Source: Hydractinia symbiolongicarpus
Lineage: Eukaryota; Cnidaria; Hydrozoa; Anthoathecata; Hydractiniidae
DNA: 64,000 bases
Assembly (NCBI RefSeq): GCF_029227915.1
Contig: NC_079880.1
Location: 7,442,001 to 7,506,000 of the forward strand
Direction of reading: 5' to 3'
Shown here: positions 16,457 to 28,910 of the stretch, piece by piece
How the letters are laid out: each line of letters starts with the position of its first letter
Position numbering within the stretch: the stretch's first letter is position 1
Position numbers and translations under genes: made by a program
The notes under the pieces: generated by a model
Databases searched by the model: none
What the model was told of the DNA's origin: nothing
The model's input: the letters and a program-made list of their open reading frames with translations, nothing else

Positions 16457-16881
16457 AAAAAAATAAAAAAATGCTAAAACTTGCTGTTCTTAATTCATTC
16501 CTCTCAACCCATCGCCAGACTTTTCTTCTTATAAATTTTTTCTTTTGCACAACAGCATGCCTTTTTTATATTTAACGTAGTGTATAGTTATATAGTCAGT
16601 TAGCAAGCTTAACTTTAGGTTATAAAATTCTTGACTCGTTAATTTCATGGAATAACGTAGTTTGTTTTGATAATAGTCGTTTCTTTACATCTTGGGAAAA
16701 TTTTCAATAAACATACTTAGTTTTACCTCAAGTTTTGGGATTAAGCCTGAAATACACGATCCTTTAAAACGAAAGGTCAAAACCTAATGGACAGTAACCA
16801 ATATTTTTTAAAAGCTTAGTTAATTAGACACAAGTGTAAACATTTAAGTATATGTAATTAACAAAATTACATAATTATTAC
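16457..16881. other. 3' region of the three-exon gene and AT-rich spacer
   Basis: Contains two AATAAA hexamers (16462-16467, 16706-16711), either of which could signal polyadenylation of the gene ending at 16456. I see no other feature. Confidence 0.4.
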
Positions 16882-17490
16882 GCTCTGTTGGTCTAATGGC
16901 TATGACACTCTTGCAAACGAGAGATCCAGGTTCGAATCCTGGACAGGGCATGAAAAACAATTATCTTGCACCTACAACAACCAGGTTGTATTATATTGGC
17001 ACATAATTCTGCTAATATGATTCACTGTATATTGACCTTATATAAATGTAATACCTTACATTGAGTACATCTTTGAGTTGTAGGGGGAGAGAGTTTCTAT
17101 TAAGGTGCCTGCCCTGCCTTGCCGTCCCTTTGCCATTGCCTAACCTTCCTATGCCTTTTCTGTTGCCTGCCTTCTATGGTCTTGTGTTTGCCTACCATGC
17201 CTTGCCTACCCCTGCCTTGCTGATTCCTCTTCCTGTTTCCTTGTTCCTCCTCCTGTTTCCTTGCCTGCTTTGCCGTGCTTCTCTGATTATTTCTATATCT
17301 TGACTTTTTAATGTTGTAGTCATTGGAACCAAGTTAATCTCAGATTTATCACAAAATAATATGTCGTTATGACCGATTGTTTAAATACTTGTAATGGCAC
17401 ATAATTCTGCTATGATTCACTGTGTATTGACCTGAGATAAATTTGAGACTTTTTTTTGAGATATTGAATTTAAAACATTTGCACCTCAAT
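16882..17490 (+). repeat. tRNA-derived SINE-like repeat, copy 2, internally rearranged
   Basis: The 68-nt tRNA-like head (16882-16949) has a T-arm with the B-box GGTTCGAATCC and the same shortened anticodon arm as copy 1. The body then jumps from the CACCTACAACAACCAGGT word to the GGCACATAATTCTGCTAA segment, omitting part of the body. The omitted part (TTCTATATCTTGACTTTTTAATG to the ACCGATTGTTTAAATACTTG word) appears later at 17288-17395, followed by a second GGCACATAATTCTGCT. So this copy carries an internal duplication interrupted by pyrimidine-rich sequence. Confidence 0.55.
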
Positions 17491-17780
17491 ATTTTCTATA
17501 CTCCTGGACTAATATGATACTTAACTTAGACATATTGAGTATACGCAATCTTTGAGTTGTAAGGTGGAGATTTTCTACTAAAGTCATGCACGCCTGCCTT
17601 GCCGTTCCATTGCCCTGCCAGCACTGTCCGTGCCTTTCTTTGCCTACCCTTCCTATGCCTTTTCTGGTGCCTGCCTACTATGTCCTTGCCTGTGGCTCCC
17701 ATGCCTTGCCTACCCCTGCCTTCCTGATTCCTCTTCCTATTTCCTTGCATGCCTTTGCCTTGGCAACCTCTCCGCAACAC
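17061..17780. repeat. Two blocks of CCTTGCC/CCTGCC pyrimidine-rich repeat
   Basis: Blocks at about 17100-17285 and 17580-17770 share CTTTGAGTTGTA-GG leaders and then CTGCCTTGCCG, CCTATGCCTTTTCTG, GCCTACC and GATTCCTCTTCCT words. They are duplicates of one another within the duplicated SINE copy. The strong C/T strand bias creates spurious open frames on both strands. Confidence 0.65.
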
Positions 17781-17792
17781 TTTCTATATTGA

Positions 17793-18340
17793 TTTCATGG
17801 GCCAATCAAACTCTGTCGCACCCCACTCTTTGCACAGCTTAACAATCTCAATGTGACCATTGACAGCTGCAAATTCCATGGCCCAATTAAAGTCTGTCGC
17901 ACCCCACTCTTTGCACAGCTTAACAATCTCAATGTGACCATAGACAGCTGCTTTTTTCATGGCCTAATTAAAGTCTGTCGCACCCCACTCTTTGAACATC
18001 TTAACCATCTCGATGTGACCATTTTCAGCTGCATTTCGTAGGCCCAATTAAAGTCTGTCGCAACCCACTCTTTGAACATCTTAACCATCTCGATGTGACC
18101 ATTTTCAGCTGCATTTCGTAGAGCCCAATTAAAGTCTGTCGCACCCCACTCTTTGCACAGCTTAACAATCTCGATGTGACCATTGAGAGCTTCAAGTGCC
18201 ATCGGCAAATCAAATTCTGTCTCACCCCACTCTTTGCACAGCTTAACAATCTCTATGTGACCATATTTAGCTGCAAGTTCCAAGATTGTATTCTTGAACC
18301 AACGCATTTCTCTTTTATTATAAGTATATTCAGACTTCAA
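17793..18340 (-). pseudogene. N-terminal half of the split ankyrin-repeat gene, with frameshift and nonsense codon
   Basis: The minus-strand ATG at 18338-18340 begins a short charged N-terminus followed by ankyrin repeats (first ELAAKYGHIEIVKLCKEWGE). About five repeats can be followed. A 1-nt deletion near 18041 (GTAGGCCC where the neighbouring unit has GTAGAGCCC) shifts the frame, and in the continued ankyrin frame a TAG falls at the complement of 17964-17966. The ankyrin reading ends at 17793-17795 in a run of A, from which the frame would continue into 2855. So three lesions hit this gene: insertion, frameshift and nonsense. The repeats are nearly identical at DNA level (about 99-bp units), so copy-number change by unequal exchange is likely. 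Confidence 0.65.
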
Positions 18341-18604
18341 CTAACAGCGGTCGCAATTTGAGTAGGGAATTTCCCTTTCCATTCAAATAGATTTGCGCAT
18401 GCGCGTTTGTCAGCAGTTTTGTCGAGTGCCGTCATTTTTGATGATGTCAGCAAATTTGTTGAATATGACGTGACTTGTACACTCATTTGAGGCATGATGA
18501 AATCTGTGACGTCACAGCTGTTTTAGGGGGTCTAAAAGCAGCGTTTTTTAATAGGGGTTTGACCGTCAAAAACCTAAAACCGGAATAAATTACCTCCTTA
18601 CTCT
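18341..18604 (-). promoter_or_regulatory. Probable promoter of the ankyrin gene: kappaB, NRF1 and CRE sites
   Basis: Within 180 bp upstream of the ankyrin ATG (18340) are three exact consensus-like palindromes: GGGAATTTCCC (18365-18375, an NF-kappaB type site), TGCGCATGCGCG (18394-18405, NRF1 type) and CTGTGACGTCACAG (18504-18517, containing the CRE TGACGTCA). A CRE half site (TATGACGTGAC) lies between them. NRF1 and CRE sites mark animal housekeeping or inducible promoters near start sites. Binding is inferred from sequence only. Confidence 0.45.
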
Positions 18605-20110
18605 AGCTACAGCGCCCAGTGTAATCGCTGAGTTCCGGCAATCATGTCAAATTGAGAAGAATGTTATTTCTTGGAGTCCAATTTTCTCATTTATCACATT
18701 TATTAGGTCACAGTCCAAAGTTTGTTCAATTAAGTCCCACAGTCAATCATTTCATTGTTAAGAGCGATGCAACCTAGTAATATCAAAAAAATATCGCTAA
18801 ATACATGTTGGTACGAACATGTGACCCAACCGTTGTAACTCAAACGGACTGACACCGTTAGAAAGTCAATGAAATTTAGTTTTTGAAACCGTCGATATTT
18901 CTTCAGCGCGCGATAATGGCCAAGATTGGTCCCAGAGTAAAGAATGACTTTTTTATCTTAATTTTTAATTGAAGCGCTACCACAGCGCCCAGTGTAATCG
19001 CTGAGTTTCGGCAATCATGTCAAATTAGGAAGAGTGTTATTTCTAGGAGTCCAATTGTCTCACTTTAACATTTATAAGGTCACAGTCCATAATCAGCTCA
19101 ATTAAGTCCCACTGTCAATCGTTTCACTGTTAAAATCCATACAACCTAGTAGTACCGGAAAAATATCACGAAATACATGTTGGTACGAATATGTGACTCA
19201 ACCGTTGTAACTTAAACGAATCGATACTCTTAGAAAGTCAATGAAATGCAGTTCTTGAAACTGTCGCTATTTCTTCAGCGCGCGATAACGGCTAGGATTG
19301 GTCCCACAGTTAAGAATGACTCATTTATCAATATTCTTAAATGAAACGCTACCACAGCGCCCAGTGTAATCGCTGAATTCCGGCAATCATATCAAATTAA
19401 AAAGAATGTCATTTCCTGGAGTACGCTTGCCTCAGTTATAAAATTTTTAAGGTCACAGTCCATAATCAGTTCAACTAAGTCCCACAGGGAATCGTTTCAC
19501 TGGTAGAAGCCATACAACCTAGTAATACCGGAAAATAGCACGAAATACATGTTGGTACGAATATGTGACTCAACCGTTGTAACTCAAACGGATTGATACT
19601 GATAGAAAGCCATTGAAGTGTAGTTTTTGAAACTGTCGCTATTTCTTCAGCGCGCGATAACGGCTAGGATTGGTCCCACAGTATAAAATGACTTCTTTAT
19701 CTAAAGTCTTAAATGAAGCGCTACCACAGCGCCTAGTGTGATCGCTGAGTTTCGGCAATCATGTCAAGTTGAGAAGAATGTTATTTCTTGGAGCCCAATT
19801 TTCACATTTATCACATTTATTAGGTCATAGTCCAAAGTTTGTTCAATAAAGTCCCACAGTCAATAGTTTCATTGTTAAGAGCGATGCAACCTAGTAATAT
19901 CAAAAAAATATCGCTAAATACATCTTGGTACGAATATGTGACACAACCGTTGTAACTCAAACGGACTGACACTGTTAGAAAGACAATGAAATGTAGTTTT
20001 TGAAACTGTCGCTAATTCTTCAGCGCGCGATAACGGCTAGGATTGGTCCCTTAGAAAAAAATGACTTTTTTTATCTTAATTCTTAATTGAAGCGCTACCA
20101 CAGCGCCCAG

Positions 20111-22720
20111 TGTATTCATTGAGTTTCGGCAATCATGTCAAATTAGGAAGAATGTTATTTCTTGGAGTCCAATTGTCTCACTTTAACATTTATAAGGTCA
20201 CAGTCCATAATCAGTTCAATTAAGTCCCACAGTCAATCGTTTCACTGTTAAAAGCCATACAAGCTAGTAGTACCGGAGAAATATCACGAAATACATGTTG
20301 GTACGATATGTGACTCAACCGTTGAAACTCAAACGGATTGATACTCTTAGAAAGTCAATGAAATGTAGTTTTTGAAACTGTCGCTATTTCTTCAGCGCGC
20401 GAAAACGGCTAGGATTGGTCCCACAGTTAAGAATGACTTATTTACCTAACTTCTTAAAGGAAGCACTATCACAGCGCCCAGTGTAATCGCTGAGTTCCGG
20501 CAATCATGTCAAATTGAGAAGAATGTTATTTCTTGGAGTCCAACTTTCTCATTTACACATTTATTAGGTCACAGTCCAAAGTTTGTTCATTTAAGTCCCA
20601 CAGTCAATCGTTTCATTGTTAAGAGCGATGCAACCTAGTAATATCAAAAAAATATCGCTAAATACATGTTGGTACGAATATGTAACCCAACCGTTGTAAC
20701 TCAAACGGACTGACACTGTTAGAAAGACAATGATATGTAGTTTTTGAAACTGTCGTTAATTCTTCAGCGCGCGATAACGGCTAGGATTGGTCCCTCAGAA
20801 AAAAATGACTTTTTTTATCTTAATTCTTAACTGAAGCGCTACCACAGCGCCCAGTGTATTCATTGAGTTTCGGCAATCATGTCAATTTAGGAAGAATGTT
20901 ATTTCTTGGAGTCCAATTGTCTCACTTTAACATTTATAAGGTCACAGTCCATAATCAGTTCAATTAAGTCCCACAGTCAGTCGTTTCACTGTTAAAAGCC
21001 ATACAACCTAGTAGTACCGGAGAAATATCACGAAATGCATGTTGGTACGAATATGTGACTCAACCGTTGTAACTCAAACGGATTGATACTCTTAGAAAGT
21101 CAATGAAATGTAGTTTTTGAAACTGTCGCTATTTCTTCAGCGCGCGATAACGGCTAGGATTGGTCCCACAGTTAAGAATGACTTATTTATCTAACTTCTT
21201 AAAGGAAGCACTATCACAGTGCCCAGTGTAATCGCTGAGTTCCGGCAATCATGTCAAATTGAGAAGAATGTTATTTCTTGGAGTCCAACTTTCTCATTTA
21301 CACATTTATTAGGTCACAGTCCAAAGTTTGTTCATTTAAGTCCCACAGTCAATCGTTTCATTGTTAAGAGCGATGCAACCTAGTAATATCAAAAAATATC
21401 GCTAAATACATGTTGGTACGAATATGTAACCCAACTGTTGTAACTCAAACGGACTGACACTGTTAGAAAGACAATGAAATGTAGTTTTTGAAACTGTCGC
21501 TAATTCTTCAGCACGCGATAACGGCTAGGATTGGTCCCTCAGAAAAAAATGACTTTTTTTATCTTAATTCTTAATTGAAGCGCTACCACAGCACCCAGTG
21601 TATTCATTGAGTTTCGGCAATCATGTCAATTTAGGAAGAATGTTATTTCTTGGAGTCCAATTGTCTCACTTTAACATTTATAAGGTCACAGTCCATAATC
21701 AGTTCAATTAAGTCCCACAGTCAGTCGTTTCACTGTTAAAAGCCATACAACCTAGTAGTACCGGAGAAATATCACGAAATACATGTTGGTACGAATATGT
21801 GACTCAACCGTTGTAACTCAAACGGATTGATACTCTTAGAAAGTCAATGAAATGTAGTTTTTGAAACTGTCGCTATTTCTTCAGCGCGCGATAACGGCTA
21901 GGATTGGTCCCACAGTTAAGAATGACTTATTTATCTAACTTCTTAAAGGAAGCACTATCACAGCGCCCAGTGTAATCGCTGAGTTCCGGCAATCATGTCA
22001 AATTGAGAAGAATGTTATTTCTTGGAGTCCAACTTTCTCATTTACACATTTATTAGGTCACAGTCCAAAGTTTGTTCATTTAAGTCCCACAGTCAATCGT
22101 TTCATTGTTAAGAGCGATGCAACCTAGTAATATCAAAAAAATATCGCTAAATACATGTTGGTACGAATATGTAACCCAACTGTTGTAACTCAAACGGACT
22201 GACACTGTTAGAAAGACAATGAAATGTAGTTTTTGAAACTGTCGCTAATTCTTCAGCACGCGATAACGGCTAGGATTGGTCACTCAGAAAAAAATGACTT
22301 TTTTTATCTTAATTCTTAATTGAAGCGCTACCACAGCGCCCAGTGTATTCATTGAGTTTCGGCAATCATGTCAATTTAGGAAGAATGTTATTTCTTGGAG
22401 TCCAATTGTCTCACTTTAACATTTATAAGGTCACAGTCCATAATCAGTTCAATTAAGTCCCACAGTCAGTCGTTTCACTGTTAAAAGCCATACAACCTAG
22501 TAGTACCGGAGAAATATCACGAAATACATGTTGGTACGAATATGTGACTCAACCGTTGTAACTCAAACGGATTGATACTCTTAGAAAGTCAATGAAATGT
22601 AGTTTTTGAAACTGTCGCTATTTCTTCAGCGCGCGATAACGGCTAGGATTGGTCCCACAGTTAAGAATGACTTATTTATCTAACTTCTTAAAGGAAGCAC
22701 TATCACAGCGCCCAGTGTAA
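20111..22720 (+). repeat. Dimeric higher-order repeat block, unit 744 bp
   Basis: The variant word TGTATTCATTGAG, unlike the usual TGTAATCGCTGAG, occurs at 20111, 20855, 21599 and 22344: every second monomer, at 744-745 bp. The intervening monomers also match each other more than they match their neighbours. A further copy at 25699 shows that a dimer was later moved or copied downstream. Confidence 0.8.
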
Positions 22721-22740
22721 TCGCTGAGTTCCGGCAATCA

Positions 22741-25700
22741 TTTCAAATTAAGAAGAATGCTATTTCTTGGAGTCTACTTATCTCACTTATAACATTTATA
22801 AGGTCACAGTCCAAAATCAGATCAATTTAATACCACAGTCAATCGTTTCATTGTTAAAAGCGATGCAGCCTAGTAATATCAAAAAAAATATCGCTAAATA
22901 CATGTTGGTGCGAATGTGTGACCCAACCGTTGTAACTTAAACGGACTGACACTGTTAAAAAGACAATGAAATTTAGTTTTTGAAACTGTCGCTCTTTCTT
23001 CAGCGCCCGATAACGGCTAGGATTGGTCCCACAGTAAAGAATGACTTATTTATCTAAATTCTTAAATGAGGCGCTACCACAGCGCCCAGTGTAATCGCTG
23101 AGTTCCGGCAATCATGTCAAACTGAGAAGAATGTTATTTCTTGGAGTCCAATTTTCTCATTTATCACATTTATTATCCGCAGTCCAAAGTTTGTTTAATT
23201 AAGTCCCACAGTCAATCGTTTCATTGTTAATAGCGATGCAACCTAGTAATATCAAAAAAATATCGCTAAATACATGTTGATACGAATATGTGACCCAACT
23301 GTTGTAACTCTAACGGACTGACACCGTTAGAAAGTCAATGAAATGTAGCTTTTGAAACTGTCGCTATTTCTTCAGCGCGCGATAACGGTTAGGATTGGTC
23401 CCACAGTAAAGAATGACTTATTTACCTAAACTTTTAAATGAAGCGCTACCACAGCGCCCAGTGTAATCGCTGAGTTCCGGCAATCACGTCAAATTAAGAA
23501 GAATGTTATTTGTTGGTCTCCAATTGTCTCATTTATCACATTTATCTTGTCACAGTCCAAAGTTAGTTCAATTAAGTCCTACAGTCAATCGTTTCACTGC
23601 TAAAAGCGATGCAACTTAGTAATATCAGATAAATATCGCTAAAAACATGTCGGTACAAATATGTGACCCAACCGTTGTAACTGAAATGGATTGATACCGT
23701 TAGAAAGTCAATGAAATGAAGTTTTTGAAACTGTCGCTATTTCTTCAGCGCGCGATAACGGTTAGGATTGGTCCCACAGTAAAGAATGACTTATTTACCT
23801 AAACTTTTAAATGAAGCGCTACCACAGCGCCCAGTGTAATCGCTGAGCTCCGGCAATTACGTCAAATTAAGAAGAATGTTATTTCTCTGAGTCCAATTGT
23901 CTCATTTATCACATTTATCAGGTCACAGTCCTAAATCAGATCAATTTAGTACCACAGTCAATCGTTTTACTGTTAAAAGCGATGCAACCTAGTAATATGA
24001 GAAAAATATCGCTAAATACATGTTGGTACGAATACGTGACGCAAACGTTGTAACTGAAGTGGATTGATACCGTTAGAATGTCAATTAAATGTAGTTTTTG
24101 AAACTGTCGCTATTTCTTCAGCGCTCGATAACGGTTAGGTTTGGTCCCACAGTAAAGAATGACTTATTTACCTAATCTTTTAAATGAAGCGCTACCACAG
24201 CGCCCAGTGTAATCGCTAAGTTCCGGCAATCACGTCAAATTAAGAAGAATGTTATTTGTTGGACTCCAATTGTCTCATTTATCACATTTATCTTGTCACA
24301 GTCCAAAGTTAGTTCAATTAAGTCCTACAGTCAATCGTTTCACTGCTAAAAGCGATGCAACTTAGTAATATCAGATAAATATCGCTAAAAACATGTCGGT
24401 ACAAATATGTGACCCAACCGTTGCAACTCAAACGAACTGACACCGTTACAAAGTCAATGAAATGTAGTTTTTGAAACTATCGCTATTTCTTCAGCGCGCG
24501 ATAACGGATAGGATTGATCCCACAGTAAAGAATGACTTATTTATCTAAATTTTTAAATGAAGCGTTACTACAGCGCCCAGTGTAATCGCTGAGTTCCGGT
24601 AATCATGTCAAATTAAGAAGAATGTTATTTCTTGGAGTCAACTTGTCTCACTTATAACATTTATATGATCACAGTCCAAAATCAGTCCAATTTAGTCCCA
24701 CAGTCAATCGTTTCACTGTTAAAAGCGATGCAACCTAGTAATATGAGAAAAATATCGCCAAATACATGTTGGTACGAATATGTGACGCAAACATTGTAAC
24801 TGAAGTGGATTGATACCGTTAGAAAGTCAATGAAATGTAGTTTTTGAAACAGTCGCTCTTTCTTCAGCGCCCGATAACGGCTAGGATTGGTCCCACAGTA
24901 AAGAATGACTTATTTATCTAAATTTTTAACTGAAGCGCTAGCACAGCGTCCAGTGCAATCGCTAAATTTCGGCAATCATTTCCATCTAAGAAGAATGATA
25001 TTTCTTGGAGTCCACTTGTCTCACTTATAACATTTTTAAGGTCACAGTTCATAATCAGTTCAATTAAGTCCCACAGTCAATCGTTTCACTGGTAAAAACC
25101 ATACAACCTAGTATTACCGGAAAATAGCACGAAATACATGTTGGTACGAATATGTGACTCAACCGTTGTAACTTAAACGGACTGATACTGTTAGAAAGAC
25201 AATGAAATGTAGTTTTTGAAACTGTCGCTAATTCTTCAGCGCGCGATAACGGCTAGGATTGGTCCCTCAGAAAAAAATGACTTATTTATCTAACTTCTTA
25301 AAGGAAGCACTATCACAGCGCCCAGTGTAATCGCTGAGTTCCGGCAATCATGTCAAATTGAGAAGAATGTTATTTCTTGGAGTCCAACTTTCTCATTTAC
25401 ACATTTATTAGGTCACAGTCCAAAGTTTGTTCATTTAAGTCCCACAGTCAATCGTTTCATTGTTGAGAGCGATGCAACCTAGTAATATCAAAAAAATATC
25501 GCTAAATACATGTTGGTACGAATATGTAACCCAACTGTTGTAACTCAAACGGACTGACACTGTTAGAAAGACAATGAAATGTAGCTTTTGAAACTGTCCC
25601 TAATTCTTCAGCACGCGATAACGGCTAGGATTGGTCCCTCAGAAAAAAATGACTTTTTTTATCTTAATTCTTAATTGAAGCGCTACCACAGCGCCCAGTG

Positions 25701-28700
25701 TATTCATTGAGTTTCGGCAATCATGTCAATTTAGGAAGAATGTTATTTCTTGGAGTCCAATTGTCTCACTTTAACATTTATAAGGTCACAGTCCATAATC
25801 AGTTCAATTAAGTCCCACAGTCAGTCGTTTCACTGTTAAAAGCCATACAACCTAGTAGTACCGGAGAAATATCACGAAATACATGTTGGTACGAATATGT
25901 GACTCAACCGTTGTAACTCAAACGGATTGATACTCTTAGAAAGTCAATGAAATGTAGTTTTTGAAACTGTCGCTATTTCATCAGCGCGCGATAACGGCTA
26001 GGATTGGTCCCACAGTTAAGAATGACTTATTTATCTAACTTCTTAAAGGAAGCACTATCACAGCGCCCAGTGTAATCGCTGAGTTCCGGCAATCATGTCA
26101 AATTGAGAAGAATGTTATTTCTTGGAGTCCAACTTTCTCATTTACACATTTATTAGGTCACAATCCAAAGTTTGTTCATTTAAGTCCCACAGTTAATCGT
26201 TTCATTGTTAAGAGCGATGCAACCTAGTAATATCAAAAAAAATATCGCTAAATACATGTTGGTACGAATATGTGACCGAACCGGTGTAACTCAAACGGAC
26301 TAACACCGTTTGAAAGTCAGTGAAATGTAGTTTTTGACGCTGTCGCTATTTCTTCAGCGCGCGATAACGACTAGGATTAGTCCCGCAGTAAAAAATGACT
26401 TTTTTATCTTAATTTTTAGTTGAAGCGCTACCACAGCGTCCAGTGCAATCGCTGAGTTTCGGCAATCATTTCAAATTAAGAAGAATGCTATTTCTTGGAG
26501 TCTACTTATCTCACTTATAACATTTATAAGGTCACAGTCCAAAATCAGTTCAATTTAATACCACAGTCAATCGTTTCATTGTTAAAAGCGATGCAGCCCA
26601 GTAATATCAAAAAAAATATCGCTAAATACATGTTGGTGCGAATGTGTGACCCAACCGTTGTAACTCAAACGGACTGACACTGTTAAAAAGACAATGAAAT
26701 TTAGTTTTTGAAACTGTCGCTCTTTCTTCAGCGCCCGATAACGGCTAGGATTGGTCCCACAGTAAAGAATGACTTATTTATCTAAATTCTTAAATGAGAC
26801 GCTACCACAGCGCCCAGTGTTATCGCTGAGTTCCGGCAATCATGTCAAACTGAGAAGAATGTTATTTCTTGGAGTCCAATTTTCTCATTTATCACATTTA
26901 TTATCCGCAGTCCAAAGTTTGTTTAATTAAGTCCCACAGTCAATCGTTTCATCGTTAAAAGCGATGCAACCTAGTAATATCAAAAAAATATCGCTAAATA
27001 CATGTTGATACGAATATGTGACCCAACCGTTGTAACTCTAACGGACTGACACCGTTAGAAAGTCAATGAAATGTAGCTTTTGAAACTGTCGCTATTTCTT
27101 CAGCGCGCGATAACGGTTAGGATTGGTCCCACAGTAAAGAATGACTTATTTACCTAAACTTTTAAATGAAGCGCTACCACAGCGCCCAGTGTAATCGCTG
27201 TGTTCCGGCAATTACGTCAAATAAAAAAGAATGTTATTTCTCTGAGTCCAATTGTCTCATTTATCACATTTATCAGGTCACAGTCCAAAGTTAGTTCAAT
27301 TAAGTCCTACAGTCAATCGCTTCACTGCTAAAAGCGATGCAACTTAGTAATATCAGATAAATGTCGCTAAAAACATGTCGGTACGAATATGTGACGCAAC
27401 TGTTGTAACTGAAATGGATTGATACCGTTAGAAAGTCAATGAAATGAAGTTTTTGAAACTGTCGCTATTTCTTCAGCGCGCGATAACGGTTAGGATTGGT
27501 CCCACAGTAAAGAATGACTTATTTACCTAAACTTTTAAATGAAGCGCTACCACAGCGCCCAGTGTAATCGCTAAGCTCCGGCAATTACGTCAAATTAAGA
27601 AGAATGTTATTTCTCTGAGTCCAATTGTCTCATTTATCACATTTATCAGGTCACAGTCCTAAATCAGATCAATTTAGTACCACAGTCAATCGTTTTACTG
27701 TTAAAAGCGATGCAACCTAGTAATATGAGAAAAATATCGCTAAATACATGTTGGTACGAATACCTGACGCAAACGTTGTAACTGAAGTGGATTGATACCG
27801 TTAGAATGTCAATTAAATGTAGTTTTTGAAACTGTCGCTATTTCTTCAGCGCTCGATAACGGTTAGGTTTGGTCCCACAGTAAAGAATGACTTATTTACC
27901 TAATCTTTTAAATGAAGCGCTACCACAGCGCCCAGTGTAATCGCTGAGTTCCGGCAATCACGTCAAATTAAGAAGAATGTTATTTCTTGGACTCCAATTG
28001 TCTCATTTATCACATTTATCAGGTCACAGTCCAAAGTTAGTTCAATTAAGTCCTACTGTCAATCGTTTCACTGCTAAAAGCGATGCAACTTAGTAATATC
28101 AGATAAATATCGCTAAAAACATGTCGGTACAAATATGTGACCCAACCGTTGCAACTCAAACGAACTGACACCGTTACAAAGTCAATGAAATGTAGTTTTT
28201 GAAACTATCGCTATTTCTTCAGCGCGCGATAACGGATAGGATTGATCCCACAGTAAAGAATGACTTATTTATCTAAATTTTTAAATGAAGCGTTACTACA
28301 GCGCCCAGTGTAATCGCTGAGTTCCGGTAATCATGTCAAATTAAGAAGAATGTTATTTCTTGGAGTCAACTTGTCTCACTTATAACATTTATATGATCAC
28401 AGTCCAAAATCAGTCCAATTTAGTCCCACAGTCAATCGTTTCACTGTTAAAAGCGATGCAACCTAGTAATATGAGAAAAATATCGCCAAATACATGTTGG
28501 TACGAATATGTGACGCAAACATTGTAACTGAAGTGGATTGATACCGTTAGAAAGTCAATGAAATGTAGTTTTTGAAACAGTCGCTCTTTCTTCAGCGCCC
28601 GATAACGGCTAGGATTGGTCCCACAGTAAAGAATGACTTATTTATCTAAATTTTTAACTGAAGCGCTAGCACAGCGTCCAGTGCAATCGCTAAATTTCGG

Positions 28701-28910
28701 CAATCATTTCCATCTAAGAAGAATGATATTTCTTGGAGTCCACTTGTCTCACTTATAACATTTTTAAGGTCACAGTTCATAATCAGTTCAATTAAGTCCC
28801 ACAGTCAATCGTTTCACTGGTAAAAACCATACAACCTAGTATTACCGGAAAATAGCACGAAATACATGTTGGTACGAATATGTGACTCAACCGTTGTAAC
28901 TTAAACGGAC
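22741..28910 (+). repeat. Ten-monomer offset duplication within the array
   Basis: The variant word TTTCAAATTAAGAAGAATGC starts at 22741 and 26469 (offset 3728, ten monomers). The following 2.4 kb match with few differences, including rare variants such as TTATTATCCGCAGTCC and GTTGATACGAATATG. A further relative of the same block begins at 33546. Confidence 0.75.

Noticed and set aside
2856-17792. Canonical Helitron termini (5'-TC, 3'-CTRR) at the insertion borders
   Set aside because: Neither border shows them, so I could not fix the exact ends of the Helentron; they may lie inside the interval.
17526-17842. Overlapping open frames on both strands in the CCTTGCC repeats
   Set aside because: They are a by-product of the pyrimidine-rich low-complexity sequence, which lacks stop codons.
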